From Mikrocytos mackini (Eukaryota > Endomyxa > Ascetosporea > Mikrocytida > Mikrocytiidae): a DNA stretch of 26,409 bases. Under the pieces are notes generated by a model. It worked only from the letters and a program-made list of their open reading frames with translations, was not told where the DNA came from and ran no database searches. Below are positions 1 to 8,059 of this stretch, piece after piece. Numbering within the stretch: position 1 is the first letter of the stretch; each line of letters starts with the position of its first letter. Made by a program: the position numbers and the translations under genes. The stretch lies in NCBI GenBank assembly GCA_030180075.1, contig JASNJN010000332.1:1-26409 (forward strand). The letters are read 5' to 3'.

Positions 1-102
1 TGACCATTTTGTTATCGCATATATCATAATGGTATGTACTTCTTAAAAGCTTTAGTTGGTATACATTCCGTTTAAGAAAAATTGTCTTTACTAGATTAGA
101 TG
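1..102. other. Left flank, no feature seen
   Basis: A+T-rich sequence outside the left arm of the inverted repeat. It does not match the sequence outside the right arm, and no ORF or motif is recognised. Confidence 0.5.
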
Positions 103-809
103 ACTTGTCATACAAAATAGGAAATCACATTCGATTTTTTTGTCTTAAAAATTCAATGTTTTACATTGGATTGTTTATACAAGTATAATTGGCTATTTCG
201 CCTACCATTTTGTATTATAAATGCGTATTCACAGTTTTGTTTAAATAATTTATAAACTAAAAAGTTAAATTTTCAAAAATGTAATTTATAATTTATAACC
301 TACGGGGTATTCAAAAGTGTGTTTAAATCATTTAATATTCGAATATACATNCGTATACGTCGTTGGTATGGGGTGGGTATGTTCAGCTTCTTCCTAACTT
401 TGCAAACTCAACATTTTCTAAACATGCCATTTTTGAAAACTACAGATATTATCCAGCATTGTTTTAAATTGTAATCTGTAAACAAATAGTTAGGCGAATC
501 GGTATAGTACTAACTACTGTCGGTATAATGAATGAAGTTCATGAACACGTTTTTTAAAAACAAAAATTTACTTTTAAACTTAACATCCTTCTACACCACT
601 GTACAGAGACCAACAGCTTTATACAACAAAACGACTTCATCCACACTATCAGCAGAATGACAACGATGTCTTTCTTTCGAGAGTTATAGCCACGCAACTC
701 CAAAACAACCTTGTCTTTTATTTTAGACAGAAAATCCATAACACTTTCCCAATAAAGCCATCATCCAAACTACAAATACAACAAAGTACATATTGTAAAA
801 TTGGAATTT
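103..809 (+). repeat. Left arm of large inverted repeat
   Basis: This arm is the reverse complement of 1518-2225; positions pair as x and about 2327-x. From about 205 to 809 the arms appear identical wherever I compared them. The one N, at 351, corresponds to an A in the other arm. The outer 100 bp (103-205) is only partly similar, with substitutions and small indels. The same 61-codon ORF therefore appears once per arm on opposite strands (554-739 and 1588-1773); it resembles no known protein and is probably not a gene. No transposase or reverse transcriptase is encoded in the arm. Confidence 0.9.
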
Positions 810-1517
810 TTCTATTTTATCAGCAGGAAGTATCAAATAAACAATCTTCATTTATTTTGAAACAATATCGCCCCATAAGATTATAATTTAACATACAAAC
901 CCCTAAACTCGATGACAATTTTGATAACCAAAGAAAAGGAACAGCTGTAAGTACTAGGAACAAATGACAGATTAAATATGAAATAATAACTGATAAAACA
1001 TGATTGTAATGTTTGCTAGCGATTGATTTGAAATATTGGGATATATTCGTATATTGTTAAATATTCTATGTTTTAAAAATCAATAAAATTCTTTCTCTAA
1101 ATTGTTCAACAATCGTTTATTTGTTCAAATTAATAAATTTTATTAAATATAGTTAAAGAACAGTTGTTTAAATAAGAAAATTTGAAATAAAGCATGCACA
1201 CGATTCTTACATTAGATATTTATAACATTCCAATTTAATAAGATAAACTTAAACCAATTTATAATAATAAACTCATTAAAACAAATGCCTAATAATAATT
1301 ATTTACATTCTCGTTGTATATATTAATATTTTATTCCCGTGATTTAGGTATTATATTTCTATTATATATGTGGTTCATGTTGCCTTGATCGAAATAGAGA
1401 ATTTTCAACAAGCTTCATGTTAATTTTCTTTGCTATTAACTGGCGAATTGTTTTGAGATATTCTAATTGTTCAATGAAAAGGTTCTTTGTAAATAGAGGA
1501 GGAGTCTTTTATATCTC
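810..1517. other. Spacer of inverted repeat, no gene seen
   Basis: About 700 bp of very A+T-rich sequence between the arms. No ORF of useful length, tandem repeat or recognisable RNA gene is visible. Confidence 0.5.
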
Positions 1518-2225
1518 CAATTCCAATTTTACAATATGTACTTTGTTGTATTTGTAGTTTGGATGATGGCTTTATTGGGAAAGTGTTATGGATTTTCTGT
1601 CTAAAATAAAAGACAAGGTTGTTTTGGAGTTGCGTGGCTATAACTCTCGAAAGAAAGACATCGTTGTCATTCTGCTGATAGTGTGGATGAAGTCGTTTTG
1701 TTGTATAAAGCTGTTGGTCTCTGTACAGTGGTGTAGAAGGATGTTAAGTTTAAAAGTAAATTTTTGTTTTTAAAAAACGTGTTCATGAACTTCATTCATT
1801 ATACCGACAGTAGTTAGTACTATACCGATTCGCCTAACTATTTGTTTACAGATTACAATTTAAAACAATGCTGGATAATATCTGTAGTTTTCAAAAATGG
1901 CATGTTTAGAAAATGTTGAGTTTGCAAAGTTAGGAAGAAGCTGAACATACCCACCCCATACCAACGACGTATACGTATGTATATTCGAATATTAAATGAT
2001 TTAAACACACTTTTGAATACCCCGTAGGTTATAAATTATAAATTACATTTTTGAAAATTTAACTTTTTAGTTTATAAATTATTTAAACAAAACTGTGAAT
2101 ACGCATTTATAATACAAAATGGTGGGCGAAATGCCAAATTATAGTTATATAAATAGACTAACACAAAAATTTTGAATTTTTAAGCTAAAAAAATCGAATG
2201 TGAATTCCTATTTTGTATGACAAGT
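1518..2225 (-). repeat. Right arm of large inverted repeat
   Basis: Partner of the arm at 103-809. The inner boundary is sharp: homology stops just before 1518, where the two sides diverge completely. The outer boundary runs into the first codons of the integrase ORF (ATG at 2217), so this repeat and the retrotransposon remnant abut without a spacer. The arm carries in-frame stops and does not continue the pol reading frame upstream of the integrase. Confidence 0.9.
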
Positions 2226-3221
2226 AGTAAGGTCGTGGTCCCGGACGAGTTAATTGATCAATTCTTGGACCAAATACACCACATACTCGGCCACCCTGGA
2301 ATTTTTAAGACTATCGAGACATTGAAGAAATATTTCACATTCATTAACTTCAAGGAGCGGATAACAAAGCAAATTAGGAGTTGCTTATGTTGTGCGAAAG
2401 AAAAGAGCAATTTTGTTAAATTCGACAAAATTATCGGTTATTTGGACAGTAAGGCTCCTCTAACCAAGATTTCGACAGATTTATACGGACCCCTGGAATT
2501 CATCGGGAACGACCACATTCCTGAAAAGATACATCTCTCGACAATTACAGATATATTTGCCCGATATAGTGTCGTACGTCCGCTAACCAAGATTGACACG
2601 CAACAGGTAATTAACGTTCTCAAGGAGGATTGGATCGACCACTTTGGTGCGCCGGGTACAATGATCAGCGATAATGGGCGCCAATATACAAGTCGCGAAA
2701 TGAAAGAATTTTGCCGGAACCAGAAAATACAACATTATTTCACCTGTCTATATAATCCTACCAGCAACGCTATTTCAGAAAGGATAAACCAGACCATAGG
2801 AAACGTTGTCAGGATCAACAAAGAGGAGAAATTAGATAAGATAATCGAGTTGATAGAAAATGCCCTAAACAAGACAACCAATAGGAGTTTAGGATACACT
2901 CCAGAAGAGGCATTGTTAAAGAAATCTAGTATCGACCCCTTGGGCAGAGATCTGAGTATTGAAAACAACAAAGTGTTAGAACGTGTTGAAAAACTTGGTC
3001 AGGATAATATTAAAAGGACAAACAAGAATAAAAGAAAATTCGAGATTGGAGATATAGTATTGTCTAGAACACCGCGGCGTTTAAAACTCGATTCCTTTTG
3101 GGATGGACCGTATTCAATTGTTTCTTTTAGTAGAAATAGAAACAAGATAGAGATCGAAAAAAATCTAAAAAGGAAATGGGTCAACGTGAAGCAATTAAAG
3201 CTCTTCAAAAGTAAGAGGTAA
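2217..3221 (+). CDS. Ty3/gypsy-type integrase, stand-alone intact ORF (5'-truncated pol)
   Basis: A 334-residue ORF from ATG to TAA with all integrase parts in order. It has an HHCC zinc-binding domain (H22, H26, C56, C59) and a DDE catalytic core with D88 in STDLYGP, D152 in SDNGRQY and E188 in SERINQT, giving the classical DD35E spacing. A basic C-terminal region follows with a GPY/F-type motif (WDGPYS, 295-300). In Ty3/gypsy elements this protein integrates retrotransposon cDNA and is cleaved from a Gag-Pol polyprotein. Here reverse transcriptase and RNase H are absent: upstream sequence is the inverted-repeat arm with stops, so the ATG is probably an internal Met of a truncated pol. A polypurine stretch and an LTR-like start follow directly. 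The frame has no stop or frameshift, unlike most mobile elements in this window. A domesticated integrase is possible but unproven. Confidence 0.85.
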   Translation: MTSSKVVVPDELIDQFLDQIHHILGHPGIFKTIETLKKYFTFINFKERITKQIRSCLCCAKEKSNFVKFDKIIGYLDSKAPLTKISTDLYGPLEFIGNDHIPEKIHLSTITDIFARYSVVRPLTKIDTQQVINVLKEDWIDHFGAPGTMISDNGRQYTSREMKEFCRNQKIQHYFTCLYNPTSNAISERINQTIGNVVRINKEEKLDKIIELIENALNKTTNRSLGYTPEEALLKKSSIDPLGRDLSIENNKVLERVEKLGQDNIKRTNKNKRKFEIGDIVLSRTPRRLKLDSFWDGPYSIVSFSRNRNKIEIEKNLKRKWVNVKQLKLFKSKR

Positions 3222-3358
3222 ATGGGGCAGAATGTCGTATCCTGCATCGACTATAATCATTATTACGGTAAATAAATATAGATATTAAAATATCACTAGA
3301 CTATATAGCTCTGTCAGTCCGAATACGACTTCTAGCTTTAAACAATCCTATTCACTTA
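3222..3358 (+). mobile_element. Polypurine tract and partial or short 3' LTR of Ty3/gypsy element
   Basis: Directly after the integrase stop comes a purine-rich stretch (AATGGGGCAGAA), then TGTCGTAT at 3233. The other gypsy remnant here starts its LTR with the same TGTCGTAT after a purine-rich tract (10059 reading leftwards), so this is probably the LTR 5' end. The LTR 3' end cannot be placed. At most about 125 bp fit before the glutaredoxin stop codon, and an ATACGAC inverted match lies near 3324. The retrotransposon remnant thus ends right behind a host gene. Confidence 0.55.
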
Positions 3359-3673
3359 TTATACGAATTTATCCCTAAGTTTGTTTTCTTCTATCAGTTT
3401 TACGACGTCAGAGCATCCTCCCAAGAATTCCCCTTTTATAAAAACTTGTGGAATTGTCTTACATCCTGTATATTTCTTGAGACTTTCTTTTAGATCATCG
3501 GAACCCAATGTATCAAGTTCAATAATTCTCTGATCTTTGATATATTCTTTGAGATCATCATCCTGGATATCATTTAACTTACTCTTCACTGTAGTACAGT
3601 GTGGACAGTACGTGGCGCTGAAAATTACCAATGTGTTCTTGTTAATGATATCTGGGATAGATTCTGTTGTCAT
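3359..3673 (-). CDS. Dithiol glutaredoxin
   Basis: A 104-residue protein when started at the ATG at 3671-3673; a longer frame to 3715 would need a GTG start and is not used. It is a single thioredoxin-fold domain: active site CPHC (C23, C26) after the first strand, a cis-proline motif TIPQVFI (73-79), and the glutathione-binding GGCSD (85-89). The family reduces disulfides and mixed glutathione disulfides with GSH, usually in the cytosol. CPHC in place of the common CPYC is a conservative change within the dithiol class. There is no obvious signal peptide. It is divergent from the 322 aa gene, with 48 bp between the two ATGs. The sequence just before its ATG is A/T-only with AAATTTAAAT directly upstream, like other start contexts here. 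Confidence 0.92.
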   Translation of the reverse strand: MTTESIPDIINKNTLVIFSATYCPHCTTVKSKLNDIQDDDLKEYIKDQRIIELDTLGSDDLKESLKKYTGCKTIPQVFIKGEFLGGCSDVVKLIEENKLRDKFV

Positions 3674-3721
3674 ATTTAAATTTTCAAAAATAAAGATTTC
3701 AAAATTCCTCCCCACGGCCCC

Positions 3722-4690
3722 ATGCTTTCGGAATCTATCTACGGCGCCATGCCTGCCGTTTTCGCAACCTCAACAACTAACCCCCTTAAGATAATAGCAA
3801 ATGACAAAACCATTCTCATACAGACAAACAAAACTTCGTGTATTTTATACTTGATTCCAAATGGGGTTCAGGATTCTTCAACAAGCTATCATATATTCAC
3901 ATCACATACAGAAATTAAATTTATCGACTGTAAAAGCGTGGACAACACTATCAATCTGCTATATCTTTCCGAACATAGACTCTTCAATATTCAGTTTTCA
4001 GTACCACTAAATAGACTCAATAACTTTACAAACAAAGCCAAGTGTTTAATTTCTTCTGATTTTAGGTTTTTGGAGATTTGGAAACCACGACAAGATTCAA
4101 AGATAGAATATATTGGACTGACTGATGATTATAAGGTAATTTCATTTAACATTAAAGAAGCCAAAGACATAACAGATGTTCAAAACATAACACAAGTTAT
4201 GAATAAACATTGGTTGAAAAGTGACGACGGAGAACCGGTCGTCTTCAACTATTATACGACCACTATATTTGTCAAATTTTCATCGTTCATTCTTTCTATC
4301 GCACATTCTAAGAAAGACAACAAGTTCATTAGCACCAAGATTAGCCATATACAAATTTGCGATAAGTTATCGTTCTTAAATAGTTTCGAATTGTCGTTTA
4401 GTGGTCGTGAGTTACAAGTCAAGAAAAAAATAAAACCAGAAAAAAAATCTTTGTATTTCAGGAGTGAAATATCGGCTGTTAGATTGATAAAGAATTTTGT
4501 TATAATTCTCACTAAACAGGAATCTTTATATTTAAAGAATAGTGACCTTATAAAGTTCTTTAATAGCAAAGAAGAAACAGAAGGACATCTTTGGGCCAAG
4601 TTAGAATTTATGAACGACAGAATTAAGGAATTAAAAAGTAAAATAGATGAAAAGGATGATATAATTAAGAATAATTACTCTTTATATTAA
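3722..4690 (+). CDS. Unrecognised 322 aa protein with C-terminal helix
   Basis: An intact ATG-to-TAA ORF. I do not recognise the family. Residues 1-280 alternate short hydrophobic beta-like stretches with polar loops and contain no catalytic motif I can name, which could suit a beta-propeller or beta-sandwich. Residues about 285-318 are charged with heptad-like spacing (EFMNDRIKELKSKIDEKDD), a probable coiled coil. A propeller followed by a coiled coil resembles some nuclear pore and trafficking proteins, but this is only a shape analogy. The start context is unusually C-rich (CCTCCCCACGGCCCC before the ATG), recalling the C-rich elements reported upstream of microsporidian genes. A second in-frame Met at residue 10 is an alternative start. 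Its stop is 5 bp from the stop of the convergent cytidylyltransferase. Confidence 0.7.
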   Translation: MLSESIYGAMPAVFATSTTNPLKIIANDKTILIQTNKTSCILYLIPNGVQDSSTSYHIFTSHTEIKFIDCKSVDNTINLLYLSEHRLFNIQFSVPLNRLNNFTNKAKCLISSDFRFLEIWKPRQDSKIEYIGLTDDYKVISFNIKEAKDITDVQNITQVMNKHWLKSDDGEPVVFNYYTTTIFVKFSSFILSIAHSKKDNKFISTKISHIQICDKLSFLNSFELSFSGRELQVKKKIKPEKKSLYFRSEISAVRLIKNFVIILTKQESLYLKNSDLIKFFNSKEETEGHLWAKLEFMNDRIKELKSKIDEKDDIIKNNYSLY

Positions 4691-4695
4691 CTTTA

Positions 4696-4987
4696 TTATT
4701 TCTTGGCGTATTGTTTAGTAGCGTTTATTTTGTCTCTCAAATCAGATATGCTTACTCCTTTTGGCGAATCAATCTCGACCAATACTTGCTTTTCTTTAGG
4801 GAGTATAAAGACTTCACTTGGCAATAAAAGGTCTTCTGCGTTTGTACTTTTACATACTAAATCGATATCCTCGTCTTTAAATATCTCTTCGTTGATTGTT
4901 TTACAATCTGTGATAAACACATGGTCCACATACTTTGAAGCTTCCAATATTATTTTTCTTTTGATGTCAGGTAGATAAGGCTCGTAT
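4696..4987 (-). CDS. Phosphoethanolamine/phosphocholine cytidylyltransferase, C-terminal fragment (5' end lost in N-run)
   Basis: The frame is open on the minus strand from the stop at 4696-4698 up to the N-run at 4988, giving about 96 codons. No ATG lies in this part, so the gene start is beyond the gap. The visible part fits the end of a CTP-transferase Rossmann domain. It has a KRKIILEASKYVDHVF segment equivalent to the usual ERxxMVxAxKWVDEV, then a short segment ending IDLVCKS, then KGVSISDLRDKI, matching the RTxGxSTTDL motif that closes the CTP site. The Arg-Thr of that motif is replaced by Ser-Pro, which is odd for an active site. Enzymes of this family make CDP-ethanolamine or CDP-choline in the Kennedy pathway. 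The nucleotide-binding HxGH motif would be upstream and is not present in the window. Substrate cannot be decided. Confidence 0.6.
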
Positions 4988-5016
4988 NNNNCNGTNCNAA
5001 TAGNNNNGTNNNAAAN
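4988..5016. other. Ambiguous-base run (assembly uncertainty)
   Basis: A 29-base stretch with most positions N, mixed with scattered called bases. Two open frames run into it from opposite sides, so the real distance or sequence here is unknown. Confidence 0.9.
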
Positions 5017-5054
5017 AAAATGAAAACAAAGACAACAATACAGCTAATAATAAG

Positions 5055-5357
5055 ATGAATAATAAAACTTATATGGATAAAGAAGTAGAAGAAGGTGAGA
5101 TTATACAAGAAGATATGGTAAAAGAAAACATAATAGAAAGAAGTATAAAGACAAAAGAGGAAGATAGTTTAGAAGAAGGACAAATATCAATTCCTATTCC
5201 TATACCAATTCCAATGGAAAACAAGAAAGAAGATGAGGTTATACTTAATGCGAATAAAGAAAGCGAAGTAATTAAAGCGGAAATAATGAATATAAAGTTT
5301 AAAACGAAAGTAGTTGATTTGAATACACAAGACTACCAAGATTTTACCAAAATATAA
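5055..5357 (+). CDS. Acidic low-complexity protein, possibly 5'-truncated
   Basis: From the first ATG the ORF encodes 100 residues, rich in Glu, Lys, Ile and Asn. The frame also stays open leftward to the N-run (from about 5019, Asn/Lys-rich), so this may be the tail of a longer protein. It contains two related EEG(E/Q)I segments and an IPIPIPIP tract encoded by a short ATTCC(T/A) tandem repeat. No domain is recognised. It converges on the 91 aa gene, with stops 40 bp apart. Low complexity in an A+T-rich genome makes chance coding possible, but the length and packing between neighbours favour a real gene. Confidence 0.5.
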   Translation: MNNKTYMDKEVEEGEIIQEDMVKENIIERSIKTKEEDSLEEGQISIPIPIPIPMENKKEDEVILNANKESEVIKAEIMNIKFKTKVVDLNTQDYQDFTKI

Positions 5358-5397
5358 TTATATGAAGCCTAATGCTATCTGTTTCTCAAATTCATTG

Positions 5398-5673
5398 TTA
5401 TTTCTTTACAATTGCCATTACTTTGGAAAAGGCAGCTTCTATTTTGTCTTTATTTGGTAAACTCTCGATATTCTTTTGTAGCTTTTTATGGTACACTTCT
5501 AATAGACGACGCTTATACATTTTCACGTTTATATTTTCTCGAATAAGGCTTGTAAGTTTGTTCCTAGCTATGGATTCCTGCAAAACATTCATAAACAACT
5601 TTTCATACGCCAATCTCTTATTTATAATCCTCTTTGACGTCTTTATGTTTCGTAGTTGGTTTTCGAGACTCAT
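5398..5673 (-). CDS. Small basic helical protein, 91 aa, unrecognised
   Basis: An intact ORF with an ATG start (5671-5673). It is highly charged, Lys/Arg/Glu/Leu/Ile-rich, with no Cys or Trp and hardly any Pro or Gly, so a mostly alpha-helical or coiled-coil structure is expected. There is no signal peptide or membrane segment. The family is unknown to me; small helical subunits of multi-protein complexes often look like this, but nothing specific supports one. It lies between two convergent partners, 116 bp from the PFK stop. The frame carries an overlapping ORF on the plus strand (5372-5683), rejected because its product is Phe/Ser-rich and typical of an antisense shadow. Confidence 0.6.
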   Translation of the reverse strand: MSLENQLRNIKTSKRIINKRLAYEKLFMNVLQESIARNKLTSLIRENINVKMYKRRLLEVYHKKLQKNIESLPNKDKIEAAFSKVMAIVKK

Positions 5674-5789
5674 CTGTGTTTAAGTTTTAATTTTTATTTT
5701 AAAACAAGAAATACAACACAACCAGTATCCAAATACCACATTATTTATAACAGTAATTTATTAACATCGTTTATTTACACCTAGTCGTT

Positions 5790-7265
5790 TCAATTCAAAG
5801 AATTGTAGAGTGACTCGATTTCTTTCCCTTCACTATCAATCTGAGCTGGTGAGCATTTATCTATCAATATCAAAGGTATCATTACCATCCTTCTATTAAT
5901 ACTCGCGCTTGTGAACCCAGAGAACCCAGCCATAACCCCATGCACTGCATTTTGTGCACAGTTATTGACATATTCGATATCAAACGAATTAGCTCCTACC
6001 GATCTGATCATGTATTTTGGGTTATTGAATTTAATGGTGTAATCCATTCCTTCTAAATTATCCTTCATTTCTTTTAACACAAATTTCTCTATGTCAGGAA
6101 GCACCAAATTCCCTCCCTTATCGTACTTTTTGTCCTTTTCATCCAATAAACTGTCCACATCTTCCAATGATTTATAACACCCTTCAGACATAACGACAAC
6201 ACATTTCCCTTTCTTTTCGATATATCTCCTAACCTTCTTTCCAAAGTCTTTCAAGTTGAACTTCACTTCTGGGATTAAACAAATGTCCACTTCTCCACTG
6301 CTTATACTCGCACTGCTAGCAATGAACCCTGCTTCCCGTCCCATTATCTTAACTAACCCCACACAGTTCGGTTGCGAGTCTGCTTCAATCACAACACTGT
6401 CGATTGCCTTCTTTGCTTCTTCTATAGCAGTGTTGAATCCGAATGTGTTGTCAATTAAACCTATGTCGTTGTCTATAGACTTTGGCAAACAAGCTATGGC
6501 CAGTTTCATTCCCTTTTCTACAGCTGCATCAAACAATTTGTTGGCAGCTCTGTGAGTTCCGTCTCCTCCAATAGCAAAAAGAATGTTCACATTTTCTTTC
6601 TTCAGACGTTCAAGAATACCCTCAATATCAAACCCGCCTCTGTTTGTCTTTAAGATAGATCCTCCCTTTGCATTTATTCCTTTTATATCGCACAATGTTA
6701 ATTCTTTAAATGGGTCCTTGAAACCACCGTAACCGCCCACAACTCCTTTTACAGATTTGATTTTGTAAACGGTTAAACAAGTCTTTACGAGCGAATGTAT
6801 GGCTGAATTTAGTCCAGGACATAAACCACCGCATGTAACAATTGCTGCGGTTGTTTCCTTAGAGTCGAAGTATAACTTGCTCCTGTAGCCAGATTTCATA
6901 AAGGCGTGGAATGAAGTGCCAGTTGAACTTTCTGATAAACCTCTTATTCTCCTGTTGAGTGTTTTGGAGATTGTACAGGAATTAAGACTTTCGGATATTG
7001 TCTGTCGCCTCATGTCAGGATGGGATAACCTATGAGAACCCTTCTCGCTTGGGATGGTAATAGATATGTTTGCAAGAATATAGTCGTTGTTGTAAATGGG
7101 GTATGAAAGCTTGATGTTTTCGTCTTCTGGTAGTATTTGGTGGGTTTCGATCGGGAACAGTGTGTCCAAGTTTGTTATTTTGTGTAGAACAACAGGTGTT
7201 CTCGGTAAAAACATTAAATTCTGTTGGTCACTTGACATTCTTGGTCGTGGCTTCTGCTCTTCCAT
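5790..7265 (-). CDS. 6-phosphofructokinase (probably ATP-dependent)
   Basis: A 491-residue ORF with an ATG start. Phosphofructokinase makes fructose 1,6-bisphosphate, the committed step of glycolysis. The family motifs are all present: GGLCPGLN (146-153), GGSILKTNRGG (201-211), GGDGT (233-237), PKSIDND with catalytic Asp (261-267), MGREAGFIA (308-316) and IPE (331-333). A Gly at the GGDG position, where PPi-dependent enzymes carry Asp (GGDD), together with Lys in PK(S/T)IDND, is the combination known from ATP-dependent plant and trypanosomatid PFKs, so ATP is the likely donor. The first ~130 residues are an N-terminal extension without PFK motifs, with Ser/Arg-rich stretches (80-120), also reminiscent of that clade. 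It is divergent from Pop4 with 71 bp between start codons. The catalytic frame is undamaged. Confidence 0.95.
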   Translation of the reverse strand: MEEQKPRPRMSSDQQNLMFLPRTPVVLHKITNLDTLFPIETHQILPEDENIKLSYPIYNNDYILANISITIPSEKGSHRLSHPDMRRQTISESLNSCTISKTLNRRIRGLSESSTGTSFHAFMKSGYRSKLYFDSKETTAAIVTCGGLCPGLNSAIHSLVKTCLTVYKIKSVKGVVGGYGGFKDPFKELTLCDIKGINAKGGSILKTNRGGFDIEGILERLKKENVNILFAIGGDGTHRAANKLFDAAVEKGMKLAIACLPKSIDNDIGLIDNTFGFNTAIEEAKKAIDSVVIEADSQPNCVGLVKIMGREAGFIASSASISSGEVDICLIPEVKFNLKDFGKKVRRYIEKKGKCVVVMSEGCYKSLEDVDSLLDEKDKKYDKGGNLVLPDIEKFVLKEMKDNLEGMDYTIKFNNPKYMIRSVGANSFDIEYVNNCAQNAVHGVMAGFSGFTSASINRRMVMIPLILIDKCSPAQIDSEGKEIESLYNSLN

Positions 7266-7336
7266 GTGAAATTGGCTTTAAACTTGAAAAAATTTTGAAA
7301 ATCAAAATCCCTTAAAACCCAGAAAGAGACAGCACA
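7266..7336. promoter_or_regulatory. Shared divergent intergenic region of PFK and Pop4
   Basis: Only 71 bp separate the two ATGs, so both promoters must lie here or overlap coding sequence. It contains AAAATTTTTTCAAG on the PFK strand and AAAATTTTGAAAATC on the Pop4 strand. On the Pop4 side there are also two C triplets (ATCCC and AACCC), 20 to 30 bp before the ATG. AAATTT-like and CCC-like elements near start codons are described for microsporidia. Function here is inferred. Confidence 0.45.
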
Positions 7337-8059
7337 ATGGACGGGAACTATTTGAGTCGATTTATAACAAACAAAACCGTATCCAGGGCGAAAATAGAAC
7401 TTAAAAGAGATTCCAAATCATATTTAAGCATTCTTGGAGTTTCGGAAGGCCTTCTAAAGAAGATAGGACTTACCGGAAAGACTAAAAAGCTGACTTTCGA
7501 TTCTTATTATAAATCTCTGTTACCTATAGACGCACCTAATAAATATACAATTGCTCCTAACCTAGCCCGACCTAACCATGAAGTATTCACCAAGAAAAGG
7601 AAAACAAAAAAAGCGCGTGCCAACAAAAGAGAGAAGCTGATTTCCGAAGAATCTTTTAAATCTATCAAATACAATAATTTTCTGAAACTGAACAAGAACT
7701 GGTTAAAATATCACAACAAGGCAACTAAACAAGGAAGTGCAAATCTAGACACACTTGACCTCCACTTTTGTATTATGAAGCAAATATCAACAAATTTAAA
7801 TCCTAACAATAGCGAAGAAAATAACGAGTTTATTGTTCTGGAGGAAACTAGAAAGTGTTTAATTGGAATAAACAAAAAGAATGAAAAGGTGGTGTTTAAA
7901 AAGAAGAATAATATTTTCATGATAACCCTGAAAGATGATGTTTTATTGTTCTTTGGAAATAATGAATTAAGAAAAGCAGAAACAAGGTCTTTTAAGAAGT
8001 TTAAAGATAAAAATACCAGACCAATATTGGATGAATTGTACAAATTTAGAAGCACATAG
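7337..8059 (+). CDS. RNase P / RNase MRP protein subunit Pop4 (Rpp29)
   Basis: A 240-residue ORF with an ATG start. The C-terminal half shows the Pop4/Rpp29 signature in order. First is an aromatic FLKLNKNWLKYH segment (115-126), then LDLHFCIM (140-147), then a beta-barrel stretch with EETRKCLIGI (169-178) and VVFKKKNNIFMI (185-196), and finally LFFGNNELRKAETRSFKKFK (204-223), equivalent to the family's RPxxRxxKKFK end. The N-terminal ~100 residues are very basic (KKRKTKKARANKREK at 86-100), suiting RNA contact and nuclear or nucleolar import. The protein binds RNase P RNA and supports 5' maturation of tRNA precursors; in eukaryotes it also serves RNase MRP. Its length is close to human and yeast homologues. 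The divergent start is shared with PFK. Confidence 0.82.
   Translation: MDGNYLSRFITNKTVSRAKIELKRDSKSYLSILGVSEGLLKKIGLTGKTKKLTFDSYYKSLLPIDAPNKYTIAPNLARPNHEVFTKKRKTKKARANKREKLISEESFKSIKYNNFLKLNKNWLKYHNKATKQGSANLDTLDLHFCIMKQISTNLNPNNSEENNEFIVLEETRKCLIGINKKNEKVVFKKKNNIFMITLKDDVLLFFGNNELRKAETRSFKKFKDKNTRPILDELYKFRST

Noticed and set aside
554-1773. Identical 61-codon ORFs in both arms of the inverted repeat
   Set aside because: Duplicated only because the DNA is; short, hydrophobic and Cys-rich in A+T-rich DNA, with no family or start context.
2217-3358. Ginger- or Maverick-type DNA transposon with the inverted repeat as its terminal repeats
   Set aside because: Both arms lie on the same side of the integrase, and the 3' side shows a purine tract and LTR start instead of a TIR.
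3674-3715. GTG-started extension of glutaredoxin
   Set aside because: A GTG start is not expected in a eukaryotic nuclear gene, and the ATG at 3673 lies directly behind an A/T-rich start context.
4252-4599. 115-codon minus-strand ORF inside the 322 aa gene
   Set aside because: Shadow of the plus-strand gene, which has the better start context and full length.
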